Assembly: GCF_004114535.1 (NCBI RefSeq)
Contig: NZ_LBJC01000078.1
Span: 53,729-117,728, forward strand
Origin: Bradyrhizobium nanningense
Lineage (GTDB): Bacteria > Pseudomonadota > Alphaproteobacteria > Rhizobiales > Xanthobacteraceae
DNA length: 64,000 bases
Direction: 5' to 3'
Below the pieces are notes generated by a model. The model was given only the letters and a program-made list of their open reading frames with translations. It did not search any database and was not told the origin of the DNA. Below are positions 6,773-17,176 of this stretch, piece after piece. The translations under genes and the position numbers were made by a program. Every line of letters starts with the position of its first letter. The stretch's first letter is position 1.

Positions 6773-9339
6773 GCACGGCGGCAGAACCCTTCGCCAAACC
6801 GGGCGGCGTCGCGCTGTCGCTGCGTTATGCGCTGCGCGAATTGCGCGGCGGCCTGCGCGGCTTCTACGTCTTCATCGCCTGCATCGCGCTCGGCGTGATG
6901 GCGATCGCCGGCGTCGGCTCGGTGTCGGCGAGCCTCTCCGACGGCCTAGCCCGCGAAGGCCGCACACTGCTCGGCGGCGACGTCTCCTTCGTGCTGTTCC
7001 AGCGCGAGGCAAAACCTGAAGAGCTCGCCTTCCTGCGCTCGCGCGGCTCGGTGTCGACCGCCGCCACCCTGCGCGGCATGGCGCGCGCGGCCGATGGCCA
7101 GCTTGCGCTGGTCGAGATGAAAGCGGTCGATAGCACCTATCCGATGCTGGGCCAGCTGACGCTCGCACCGCCACTGCCGATGTCCGAGATCCTCGCGGAG
7201 CGCGACGGCGCGTTCGGCGCCGCCGCCGATCCGACGCTGCTGGCGCGGCTGTCGCTGAAGACCGGCGACCGTGTCACCATCGGCTCCGCGACCTTTCAGA
7301 TCCGCAGCACCGTCGAAGCCGAGCCCGACAAGCTCGCCGGCGGCATCGGCTTCGGCCCGCGCTTCCTGATCAGCGAAGCGGGCCTGCGTGCCACCGGCCT
7401 GATCCAGCCCGGCAGCCTGGTGCGCTGGGTGTACCGGGTGAAGCTGCCCGATCTCGCCAACAACGAGCGCGCCACCGAAGCCTTCATCGCGGATGCGCGG
7501 AGCGCGGCGCCGCAGGCCGGCTGGGAGATCCGCAGCCGTTCCAACGCTTCGCCGCAGCTGGAACGCAACATCAACCGCTTCACCCAGTTCCTGACGCTGG
7601 TCGGTCTCGCCGCATTGCTGGTCGGCGGTGTCGGCGTCGCCAATGCCGTGAAGAGCCATATCGACCGCCGCCTCGAGGTGATCGCGGCCCTCAAGGCCGT
7701 CGGCGCCACCGGTCGCGACGTGTTCGGCATCTATCTGGCGCAGGTTCTGGTGCTCGCGGGCGTCGGCTCGGTGATCGGCCTTGCGCTCGGCGCAGCCATG
7801 CCCTTCGCCATCGTCGGCCTGTTCGGCAAGCTGCTGCCGCTGCCGGTGGTGCCGGCCGTGCACGCCGACGAGCTCGCGCTGTCCTTCGTCTACGGCCTCT
7901 TGACCGCGCTGGCCTTCGGCCTGTGGCCGCTCGGACGCGTCCACGACGTGCCGGTGGCCGCGCTGTTCCGCGACACCATCAGCCCGGAATGGCACCGGCC
8001 ACGCGCGGGCTATCTCGTGTTCATGGGCGTGGTGATTGCGCTGCTGATCAGCGTGGTGATCGGGCTCTCCTTCGACAAGCGCATCGCCGCGGTGTTCGTC
8101 GCGTCCTCGCTCGTCGTGTTCGCCCTGCTGCGCGGCATCGCCGCCCTGCTGATGGGAATCGCGCGGCGGCTGCCGCGGACGCGGCTGCCGATGCTGCGGC
8201 TTGCGATCGCCAACATCCACCGGCCGGGCGCACTGACGCCCTCGGTCGTACTGTCGCTGGGGCTCGGGCTCGCCGTGCTCGTCACCATCACCCAGATCGA
8301 CGGCAATCTGCGGCGGCAGTTCCTCGCGGCCCTCCCCGATCAGGCGCCGTCGTTCTTCTTCATCGACATTCCGAGCGCGCAGGCCGCGCAGTTCGACCTC
8401 TATCTGCGCCAGATCGCGCCCGGCGCGAAGGTCGAGGACGTGCCGATGCTGCGCGGACGCATCGTCGCCGCGCGCGGGCTGCGTGCCGAAGAGCTCAAGC
8501 CCACCACCGATTCCGAATGGGTGCTGCAGAGCGACCGCGGCCTGACCTATACCGGCGAGCTGCCGAAAGGATCCAAGGTGGTCGAGGGCGAGTGGTGGAG
8601 CGCCGATTATTCCGGCCCGACGCTGGTGTCGATGGAAAAGAAGATCGCCGACGGACTAGGCCTCAAGCTCGGCGACGAGATCGTGGTCAACGTGCTCGGC
8701 CGCGACATTCCGGCCAAAATCGGCAATCTGCGCACCATCGACTGGCAGGGCCTCGGCATCAACTTCGTTCTCGTGTTCTCGCCGAACGCCTTCAAGGGCG
8801 CGCCGCACACCCATATCGCGACGCTGACGGAAACGGGCGGAACTGCGGCCGGCGACGGCAAGATCATCAAGCAGGTCGCCGACGCCTATCCGATGGTGAC
8901 GAGCGTGCGCGTGCGCGAGGTGATGGAGACGGTCGGCTCGGTGGTGACCAATCTGGCGCTGGCGATTCGCGGCGCCAGCGCCGTGACGCTGATCTCGGCG
9001 ATCCTGGTGCTGGGCGGGGCGCTTGCCGCCGGTCATCGCCACCGGGTCTACGATGCCGTGATCCTGAAGACGCTGGGCGCGACGCGGCTGCGGCTGTTGG
9101 GCGCCTATGCGCTCGAATACCTCCTGATCGGGCTCGCCACCGCATTGTTCGGCGTGATCGCCGGCAGCATCGCGGCCTGGATGATCGTGACGCGGCTGAT
9201 GACGCTCAGCTTCGTCTGGCAGGCCGGCAGCGCGGCCGGGGTTGTCGCCGCCGCGCTCGTCGTCACCGTCGGGCTGGGGCTCGCGGGCACGCTGCTGGCG
9301 TTGAACAAAAAGCCCGCCACGGTGTTGCGGAATTTGTGA
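6769..9339 (+). CDS. ABC transporter permease with two FtsX domains (YbbP type)
   Basis: An 856-residue permease. It has an N-terminal membrane segment near residues 25-45, a large extracytoplasmic domain, a first FtsX block of three membrane segments (around residues 270-410), two further segments near 420-480, a second extracytoplasmic domain, and a final FtsX block ending at ATVLRNL. This layout is that of E. coli YbbP and similar MacB-superfamily permeases with duplicated FtsX units. It is coupled to the ATPase gene upstream and sits next to the divergent TesA-like esterase, a conserved pairing of unknown meaning. Confidence 0.92.
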   Translation: MSTAAEPFAKPGGVALSLRYALRELRGGLRGFYVFIACIALGVMAIAGVGSVSASLSDGLAREGRTLLGGDVSFVLFQREAKPEELAFLRSRGSVSTAATLRGMARAADGQLALVEMKAVDSTYPMLGQLTLAPPLPMSEILAERDGAFGAAADPTLLARLSLKTGDRVTIGSATFQIRSTVEAEPDKLAGGIGFGPRFLISEAGLRATGLIQPGSLVRWVYRVKLPDLANNERATEAFIADARSAAPQAGWEIRSRSNASPQLERNINRFTQFLTLVGLAALLVGGVGVANAVKSHIDRRLEVIAALKAVGATGRDVFGIYLAQVLVLAGVGSVIGLALGAAMPFAIVGLFGKLLPLPVVPAVHADELALSFVYGLLTALAFGLWPLGRVHDVPVAALFRDTISPEWHRPRAGYLVFMGVVIALLISVVIGLSFDKRIAAVFVASSLVVFALLRGIAALLMGIARRLPRTRLPMLRLAIANIHRPGALTPSVVLSLGLGLAVLVTITQIDGNLRRQFLAALPDQAPSFFFIDIPSAQAAQFDLYLRQIAPGAKVEDVPMLRGRIVAARGLRAEELKPTTDSEWVLQSDRGLTYTGELPKGSKVVEGEWWSADYSGPTLVSMEKKIADGLGLKLGDEIVVNVLGRDIPAKIGNLRTIDWQGLGINFVLVFSPNAFKGAPHTHIATLTETGGTAAGDGKIIKQVADAYPMVTSVRVREVMETVGSVVTNLALAIRGASAVTLISAILVLGGALAAGHRHRVYDAVILKTLGATRLRLLGAYALEYLLIGLATALFGVIAGSIAAWMIVTRLMTLSFVWQAGSAAGVVAAALVVTVGLGLAGTLLALNKKPATVLRNL

Positions 9340-9559
9340 CAAAATGTAGCGGATGGCCGCACCGATGCGGAATCGCACGATTCCTGCGATTAACCACGAC
9401 TGCCCGTCAGGTTCACGTCAGAATTGCAGCCGAGGGCGACATTCAGCCGCGCGTGGAAGGTTGCAGCGAATGTGTTAGTTTCCCACATATCGGATGGGTT
9501 CGGAGCCCCGATTGTTAGCCAAAATTTAGTCGGCTGGTGTCGGTATCCGAGATAGAGTT

Positions 9560-9620
9560 TGACGAACCGGCGGCATGGCGACCCTCATGCCGGACCGGAC
9601 CAACCAACGGGAATTCGACC
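9560..9620 (+). ncRNA. Candidate ybhL leader RNA upstream of the Bax-inhibitor gene
   Basis: Between the stop of the permease gene and the ATG at 9621 there is a hairpin: CGGCATG (9571-9577) pairs with CATGCCG (9586-9592) around GCGACCCT, flanked by CCGG on both sides. Alphaproteobacterial ybhL (Bax-inhibitor-1 family) genes are known to carry a conserved leader called the ybhL motif, and position and orientation fit. I cannot run a covariance search, so the family assignment is an inference. Confidence 0.5.
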
Positions 9621-10412
9621 ATGTCGGACCTAGACCGTAACTACGCTTCTCCTTTCGGCAGGGCCGCCGGGCGTGTTGACGCCGCGACGGTCGATGCCGG
9701 CCTGCGCGCGTATATGCTGCGCATCTACAATTACATGAGTATCGGCCTCGCCATCACCGGCCTTGCCGCGCTCGGCGTCTACATGGCCGCCGTGACCGAC
9801 GTTCCGACCCCGGAAGCCGTCCGCGTCGGCAAGCTGTTCCTGACCCCGTTCGGCTACGCGATGTTCGTCAGCCCTCTGAAATGGCTGTTCATGCTCGCGC
9901 CGCTCGCCATGGTGTTCGTGATTTCGGCAGGCATCAACCGTCTCGCCCCCTCGACCGCTCAGATCCTGTTCTGGGTGTTCTCGGCGCTGATGGGCATCTC
10001 GCTGTCCTCGATCTTCCTGGTGTTCACGCACACCTCGATCGTGCGAGTGTTCTTCATCACCGCGGCCACGTTCGGTGCGCTGAGCCTCTACGGCTACACC
10101 ACCAAGCGTGATATGAGCGGAATGGGCTCGTTCCTGTTCATGGGCCTGATCGGCATCATTATTGCGAGCCTGGTGAACCTGTTCCTGGCGAGCTCGATGC
10201 TGCAGTTCATCGTGTCGGTGGTCGGCGTGCTGGTGTTCGCGGGCCTCACCGCCTGGGACACCCAGCGGCTCAAGAACGACTACATCTACGGCTACGCCTC
10301 GGCCGGCGGTGACATCGCAGAGCGTGCGGCCATCACCGGCGCGCTGTCGCTGTACCTGAACTTCATCAACCTGTTCACGCTGCTGCTGCAGCTGCTCGGC
10401 CAGCGCGACTAA
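9621..10412 (+). CDS. Bax inhibitor-1 / YccA (YbhL) family membrane protein
   Basis: A 263-residue integral membrane protein with about seven hydrophobic segments and the BI-1 family pattern at the C-terminus (FAGLTAWDTQRLKNDY). Bacterial members are pH-sensitive calcium-leak channels or interact with FtsH; the role here is not known. The start chosen is ATG 9621 (MSDLDRNYASPFGR), since the 28 codons upstream in frame are not membrane-protein-like and contain the leader hairpin. An intrinsic terminator follows 27 bp after the stop. Confidence 0.92.
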   Translation: MSDLDRNYASPFGRAAGRVDAATVDAGLRAYMLRIYNYMSIGLAITGLAALGVYMAAVTDVPTPEAVRVGKLFLTPFGYAMFVSPLKWLFMLAPLAMVFVISAGINRLAPSTAQILFWVFSALMGISLSSIFLVFTHTSIVRVFFITAATFGALSLYGYTTKRDMSGMGSFLFMGLIGIIIASLVNLFLASSMLQFIVSVVGVLVFAGLTAWDTQRLKNDYIYGYASAGGDIAERAAITGALSLYLNFINLFTLLLQLLGQRD

Positions 10413-10439
10413 GCGACGGACCAGAGCGAACGACACGAA

Positions 10440-10464
10440 CCCCGGCCGAAAGGCCGGGGTTTTT
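10440..10464 (+). terminator. Intrinsic terminator of the Bax-inhibitor gene
   Basis: CCCCGGCC-GAAA-GGCCGGGG forms a perfect 8-bp stem with a GNRA tetraloop and is followed by TTTTTG. It lies 27 bp after the stop codon. Confidence 0.92.
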
Positions 10465-10480
10465 GTTTGCCTGCGGCCTC

Positions 10481-10566
10481 GTCATTGCGAGGAGCCCTTG
10501 CGACGAAGCAATCCAGAGTCCTTCCACGGATGCATTTCTGGATTGCTTCGCTGCGCTCGCAATGAC
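10481..10566. repeat. Palindromic repeat, GTCATTGCGAG...CTCGCAATGAC family (copy 1)
   Basis: The element starts GTCATTGCGAGG and ends CTCGCAATGAC, with inner inverted arms GAAGCAATCCAG / CTGGATTGCTTC. It is almost identical to 33140-33224, including the centre GGATGCATTT. Two copies 23 kb apart with conserved centres point to a mobile or recently copied element. Confidence 0.9.
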
Positions 10567-10624
10567 GGGGGCGGAGGCTGCCGGGCCCCTTCCAGCGCCC
10601 GCGCGAAGGCTCTAATCTTCCCCC

Positions 10625-11155
10625 ATGTCCGCACCTGAAATCAGGCCCACGACCGAGGCCGACCTTCCCGCCATCACCGCCATCTATCAGCAGGCTGTCC
10701 GCGAGGGCACGGCGACGTTCGAGCTGGAGCCGCCCGATCTCGCGGAGATGACGCGGCGCTATCGCGCGCTCATCGACGGCGGCTATCCCTATTTCGTCGC
10801 CATCCTCGAGGGACGCGTCGCCGGCTACGCCTATGCCGGCGCCTACCGCCCGCGCCCGGCCTACCGCTTCACGGTCGAGAACTCGATCTACCTCGATCCC
10901 TCCTTCCACCGCCGCGGCGTCGGCTCATTGCTGCTGGAGCGGCTGGTCGTTGAATGCGAGGCGCGCGGCTTCCGCCAGATGATCGCGGTGATCGGCGATT
11001 CCGCCAACGCCGGCTCGATCGGCGTGCACACCAGGGGTGGCTTCAAGATGATCGGCACGCATCCCAATGTCGGGCTGAAATTCGGCCGCTGGCTGGACAC
11101 CGTGATGATGCAGCGCGACCTCGGCGAAGGCGCGACCACGGTGCCGGGGAAGTAG
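10625..11155 (+). CDS. GNAT family N-acetyltransferase, phosphinothricin acetyltransferase-like
   Basis: A 176-residue acetyltransferase. The N-terminus IRPTTEADLPAITAIYQQAV, the central GYAYAGAYRPRPAYRFTVE and the acetyl-CoA motif RRGVGSLLLERLV match the Pat/Bar/MddA subgroup, which acetylates phosphinothricin, methionine sulfone or methionine sulfoximine. Which amine is the substrate cannot be told from sequence. It stands alone on the plus strand between two palindromic repeats. Confidence 0.87.
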   Translation: MSAPEIRPTTEADLPAITAIYQQAVREGTATFELEPPDLAEMTRRYRALIDGGYPYFVAILEGRVAGYAYAGAYRPRPAYRFTVENSIYLDPSFHRRGVGSLLLERLVVECEARGFRQMIAVIGDSANAGSIGVHTRGGFKMIGTHPNVGLKFGRWLDTVMMQRDLGEGATTVPGK

Positions 11156-11160
11156 GTTTT

Positions 11161-11236
11161 GTAGCTCGGGTGAGCGAAGCGATACCCCGGAACGTCGCAA
11201 GCAAAGCCCCGGATGTCGCTTCGCTCATCCGGGCTA
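11161..11236. repeat. Palindromic repeat with GAGCGAAGCGA / TCGCTTCGCTC arms
   Basis: GTAGCTCGGGTGAGCGAAGCGATACCCCGG is matched by an inverted GCCCCGGATGTCGCTTCGCTCATCCGGGCTA copy. It fills the convergent gap between the acetyltransferase and the DUF2794 gene. Confidence 0.8.
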
Positions 11237-11263
11237 GGAAGTCTCGCTACATCACCGCTGCCG

Positions 11264-11635
11264 TCACACCACCGCCAGTTTGCGATCAATCACCAGCAGC
11301 ACGCGCTCCAGCTCGTGGCCGCGGCGCAGGATCAGGCCCGTCGCCGAAATCACGCTGTACATGCCCTGCTTGCGCGCCAGGCGCGGGTCCTTCTCGATGC
11401 GGTAGATCGGCACTTCCGAGGCGCGGCGATAGACCGAGAAAACAGCGCGGTCCTTCAGGAAGTCGATGGCGTAGTCGCGCCACTCGCCATCGGCGACCAT
11501 GCGGCCGTAGAGATTGAGAATACGGTGCAGCTCGAGCCGGTTGAACGTCACTCTGCTCTGTTGCGCATTCGCGGCGGCGGGGCGCGCCGCCGCGCGCTGC
11601 TCGCTCGGATCGGCATCCTCCGACATCAGACTCAT
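11264..11635 (-). CDS. DUF2794 domain-containing protein
   Basis: A 123-residue cytosolic protein. After a low-complexity start, residues 30-120 match the alphaproteobacterial DUF2794 family: VTFNRLELHRILNLYGRMV, then EWRDYAIDF, PIYRIEKDPRL and GMYSVIS. The family is small, conserved in Rhizobiales and uncharacterised. The start at 11635 is preferred because an AGGAGG ribosome site lies 6 bp upstream of it; a frame-matched ATG 15 bp further upstream would place that site inside the coding region. Confidence 0.85.
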   Translation of the reverse strand: MSLMSEDADPSEQRAAARPAAANAQQSRVTFNRLELHRILNLYGRMVADGEWRDYAIDFLKDRAVFSVYRRASEVPIYRIEKDPRLARKQGMYSVISATGLILRRGHELERVLLVIDRKLAVV

Positions 11636-11928
11636 GGAGAGCCTCCTCATCGCACGACTTTAAACCCCGGTCCGCGAACCGTCCCCGGAACCGGATCATG
11701 ACAACGGCATGATCGCGCCAACCGCTCCTCGCCGCAAGGTTCTTGATGGAACTCGATGGAACTCGGCCGCCTGCTTTCAACCGATCGAATCAGACGCGAC
11801 TCCACGCACACGCAAAGGTGGAACTCTGTCGCGGCAAACCGTCACGGGATCGTTAGCAGGAATCATAGTCTCGCCGCTTTTCCGCCTAGCGACTGCCGCC
11901 CTGCACTGCGAAAAGATGGACGTGCGTT

Positions 11929-12036
11929 GACCCGGTCCTTTCGGTTCCGGATTCCTCAGCCCCCAGCCCCCCGGGGTCGAACAGGATCGGGTCTGTACGC
12001 GCGACAAGGAGGGCCAACGCAAGTTGGTCCTTTTTT
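11929..12036 (+). ncRNA. Candidate structured small RNA with its own terminator
   Basis: No plus-strand gene precedes the terminator at 12006-12036, yet the 75 bases before it fold strongly. GACCCGGTCCT (11929-11939) pairs over 11 bp with AGGATCGGGTC (11983-11993), with one G-U pair. Inside, CGGTTCCGG (11942-11950) pairs with CCGGGGTCG (11971-11979), leaving a C-rich loop ATTCCTCAGCCCCCAGCC. The neighbours on both sides are minus-strand genes. Start and identity are not known; no convincing promoter was recognised. Confidence 0.55.
12006..12036 (+). terminator. Orphan intrinsic terminator
   Basis: The stem 12006-12018 / 12023-12035 closes a GCAA tetraloop and runs into TTTTTT. The orientation is plus, opposite to both flanking genes, so it must end a non-coding transcript. 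Confidence 0.85.
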
Positions 12037-12105
12037 GTTGGTATCGAGATGTTTCTGCCGACGTGCGACCGTCTCTCCAAACATCCGAGGAAAGACTCTC
12101 TCCCT

Positions 12106-12247
12106 TCATCCTGAGGGCCGCGCGCTTCGCGCGGCGTCTCGAAGGATGCAAGGCTGAGCTGCATCAGCGGGGGCCTTTCATGGTTCTCGCGGCGATGCGC
12201 AGCATCGTCCGCCGCGCGCGCAAGGGCGCGCTCCTCACCATGAGGAG
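12106..12247. repeat. Palindromic repeat, TCATCCTGAGG / TCTCGAAGGATG family (copy 1)
   Basis: It begins TCATCCTGAGGGCCGCGCGC, has the GCGTCTCGAAGGATG hairpin arm, and ends CTCACCATGAGGAG. A related copy is at 20270-20369. It lies in the 630-bp gap between the DUF2794 and DUF1223 genes. The rest of that gap (11636-11928) shows no gene or clear signal. Confidence 0.75.
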
Positions 12248-12282
12248 TGAATACGGCGCGCGATGCTAGCGAAAAATTCGAA

Positions 12283-13059
12283 TCAGTGCAGCGACGTGTA
12301 CGCCGCGCCGAGCATCGGGCCGGGCTTTTCGCGGCTGCCGTCCTGGACATAGACCACCGCGCCGTCGACGCCGTCGCGCGTCAGGTTCTCGATCGGCACC
12401 GTCCAGCTTTCCGGACGCCCGGTCCAGTCACCGACCTTGAGCAGATTGCGCACCACGTTGTGATAGGTGATCTGCTGCCCGCGATTCTCGCCGCGGGTGA
12501 TTGCGATCGGGACCGACCTGGCGATCGAGCAGATCCAGACCTCGCCATGCGAGACCGCCGGCTCGTTGCTCGCGGCAACCGAGACGTTGATCTGCTTGCC
12601 CGCGAGCGACATCGTCACCGGCACGCTCATCACGCCCGCACCCTTGTCGGTCTTGCCGATCGCATTCTCGATGCCGGCACGGTCGCTGCCGATGACATGG
12701 GCGGAGCCGTTGACCACGACCTGCGGGGTGTAAACCTCGCGGTCGCCGCGCACGCGCGAATAGGCGCGCTGCCGTGCAGAGAAGCGTGAATCCGCCAGCG
12801 TGTCCTTCCAGCCGAGATAGTCCCAATAATCGATCGGCATGCTGAGCGCGATGATCGACGGATCTTTGGAGAGATCGCCGATGATCTGGTCGGCGGGCGG
12901 ACAGGAGGAGCAGCCTTGCGAGGTAAACAATTCGACAACGGCGCGGGGATCGGCTTCGGCAGGGCGGATGACGGCGACGATCGCACAGATGCCGAGAGCG
13001 CCCGACCAAAAGGCGCTGGACCAACGCGAAACCAGATGAGAAGCCGTCATTGTTGTCAT
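12283..13059 (-). CDS. DUF1223 domain-containing exported thioredoxin-fold protein
   Basis: A 258-residue protein. Residues 15-36 form a signal peptide or membrane anchor (FWSGALGICAIVAVIRPAEA), and the mature part starts AVVELFTSQGCSSCPPADQI. The C-x-x-C pair in a thioredoxin-like setting, followed by IDYWDYLGWKD and the YTPQVVVNG block, is typical of DUF1223. Such proteins are probably periplasmic thiol-disulfide proteins; the substrate is unknown. It lies downstream of acnA on the same strand after 230 bp. Confidence 0.88.
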   Translation of the reverse strand: MTTMTASHLVSRWSSAFWSGALGICAIVAVIRPAEADPRAVVELFTSQGCSSCPPADQIIGDLSKDPSIIALSMPIDYWDYLGWKDTLADSRFSARQRAYSRVRGDREVYTPQVVVNGSAHVIGSDRAGIENAIGKTDKGAGVMSVPVTMSLAGKQINVSVAASNEPAVSHGEVWICSIARSVPIAITRGENRGQQITYHNVVRNLLKVGDWTGRPESWTVPIENLTRDGVDGAVVYVQDGSREKPGPMLGAAYTSLH

Positions 13060-13212
13060 GTCGAACGCCGCACACCATTGCTCGTGGGAAGGAAGATCTT
13101 ATCGCCGGATGGTCACCGTAGTCTTACGGGCGCAGCACACCGACCGTCCGGGCGAACCGTCCAAAGGGAGGTTTTCCGCCGGGCGGGCCCATCTAGAGCA
13201 TGCCGCAAACGC

Positions 13213-13244
13213 ATGAAGGCGGCCTTGTGATAGGCCGCCTTCAT
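13213..13244 (-). terminator. acnA: Hairpin downstream of acnA
   Basis: A perfect 13-bp stem (ATGAAGGCGGCCT with its inverse) closes a 6-nt loop about 50 bp past the acnA stop. There is no long U tract, so it may act as a stability hairpin or a weak terminator. Confidence 0.55.
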
Positions 13245-13292
13245 CTAACCTTCTACTCACTTCGCAGTGAGCCACCGTTCACAAATCCGCGC

Positions 13293-16013
<2,721 letters not shown>

Positions 16014-16036
16014 GTAGGAAATCCCAATCGTTAGTT

Positions 16037-16052
16037 ATACCCGGCAGGGTAT
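16037..16052. promoter_or_regulatory. acnA: Inverted repeat in the acnA 5' region
   Basis: ATACCC-GGCA-GGGTAT is a perfect 6-bp inverted repeat 24-39 bp upstream of the acnA start. It may be an operator or a small 5'-UTR hairpin. Confidence 0.45.
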
Positions 16053-16127
16053 CTTAACACCGTCAGCACATCTAGGCTGGGCCGCTTGCGGGGGCAGGTT
16101 GAGTTGCTGCATCAAGTAGTTCCGGGC

Positions 16128-16144
16128 TTATAGAAGCTTTCTAA
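16128..16144. promoter_or_regulatory. Candidate ICE (Irr-binding) element between acnA and ccmA
   Basis: TTATAGAAGCTTTCTAA contains TAGAA-GCT-TTCTA, a perfect inverted repeat matching the core of the iron control element bound by the haem-responsive regulator Irr in Bradyrhizobium and relatives (TTTAGAA-N3-TTCTAAA). It lies 115 bp from the acnA start and 110 bp from the ccmA start, so it could serve either or both. The motif match is seen; binding is inferred. Confidence 0.65.
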
Positions 16145-16254
16145 CCGCGCCGCCACAGCCACAATCGTGCCGCAGCAATCGCGAGCCAAAAATTCCCATG
16201 CGCTACCCCAAGTTTTCCTGAGGCCCGGCTTTGAGTGAGTTGAAACACGGCAAG

Positions 16255-16857
16255 ATGCAGCTCTCCGGACACGCCGTCGCCTGCGTGCGCGGCGGCCGCC
16301 AGGTGTTTGCCGGGCTCGATTTCGCGGCGGTCTCAGGCGAGGCCGTGGCGGTCGTCGGCCGCAACGGATCGGGCAAGACCTCGCTGCTGCGGCTGATCGC
16401 GGGCCTGCTGGTGCCGGCGGGCGGCAAGATCGCGCTCTCGGGCGGCGATACCGAGCTGACGCTGCCCGAGCAGTGCCACTATCTCGGCCATCGCGATGCC
16501 CTGAAGCCGGCGCTCAGCGTGGCGGAGAATCTGACTTTTTGGGCCGAATTTCTCGGCGGCGAGCGTTTTGACTTCGCCGAGAGCCTCGCCATTGTGGGCC
16601 TCGCGCACGCCACCCACCTGCCCGCGGGCTTCCTGTCGGCCGGCCAGCGCCGCCGCCTCTCGCTGGCCCGCCTGCTGACCGTCCGCCGCCCGGTCTGGCT
16701 GCTGGACGAGCCGACCAATGCGCTGGATGTGGCGGGACAGGACATGTTCGGCGGCCTGATGCGCGAGCACCTTTCGCGCGGCGGCATGATTGTCGCGGCG
16801 ACCCACGCGCCACTCGGGATCGAATCGCGGGAGCTGCGGATCGGGGGTGAGGTGTGA
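16255..16857 (+). CDS. ccmA: Haem exporter ATP-binding protein CcmA (CycV)
   Basis: A 200-residue ABC ATPase of the cytochrome c maturation system. With CcmB and CcmC it forms the complex that releases haem-loaded CcmE. Walker A is GRNGSGKTS at residues 35-43, the signature LSAGQRRRLSLARLL and the Walker B LLDEPTNALD. The ATG at 16255 gives the usual length; a TTG 24 bp upstream is an alternative. The downstream gene ccmB is separated by about 320 bp that hold a palindromic repeat, unusual inside this operon. Confidence 0.95.
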   Translation: MQLSGHAVACVRGGRQVFAGLDFAAVSGEAVAVVGRNGSGKTSLLRLIAGLLVPAGGKIALSGGDTELTLPEQCHYLGHRDALKPALSVAENLTFWAEFLGGERFDFAESLAIVGLAHATHLPAGFLSAGQRRRLSLARLLTVRRPVWLLDEPTNALDVAGQDMFGGLMREHLSRGGMIVAATHAPLGIESRELRIGGEV

Positions 16858-16970
16858 TTCCGACCGACCCTCAGCTTTCCAAGCGGCTTTGCCCTGCTCT
16901 CGCCGTTCCTTCTGCCCGTGGTCCAGCAATCCATCTGTCATTTGGGAAGGCGGCGTTGCCGCGGGCTCCC

Positions 16971-17150
16971 ACGCCTCTCCCGCCTGCGGGAGAGGCCGGC
17001 ATAGGCGGCCCTTGGCGGCCGTCCCTTAAAAACGCCGATGCTTTGCATCGGCTATGGCGCCGGGTGAGGGTTCTCTCCTCTGGGGGAATCTTCGTTGTCG
17101 AGACACCCTCTCCCCAGCCCTCCCCCGCAAGCCGGGAAGGGAGCGCACCG
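16971..17150. repeat. Palindromic repeat, CTCTCCCGC...GGGTGAGGGTTCTCTCC family (copy 1), inside the ccm operon
   Basis: The element carries CTCTCCCGCCTGCGGGAGAG, a GATGCTTTGCATCGGC hairpin, GGGTGAGGGTTCTCTCCTC and CACCCTCTCCCC, and ends GGGAGCGCACC. The copy at 22099-22229 shares all outer blocks. It lies between ccmA and ccmB. Confidence 0.85.
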
Positions 17151-17176
17151 CCCTCGGGGCGCGTTGGAGCCACCCC

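Noticed and set aside
11825..11853. A third EcfG-like promoter (GGAAC-N15-CGTC)
   Set aside because: The spacer is 15 instead of 16-17 and the -10 is off by one base; it points to no gene.
11777..12350. Several 70-150 codon frames in the DUF2794-DUF1223 gap
   Set aside because: They run through the structured RNA candidate and a palindromic repeat, and their products look like translated repeats.
16858..17176. An N-terminal extension of CcmB
   Set aside because: The frame is open upstream of 17177, but the added residues are encoded by repeat DNA and lack CcmB features.
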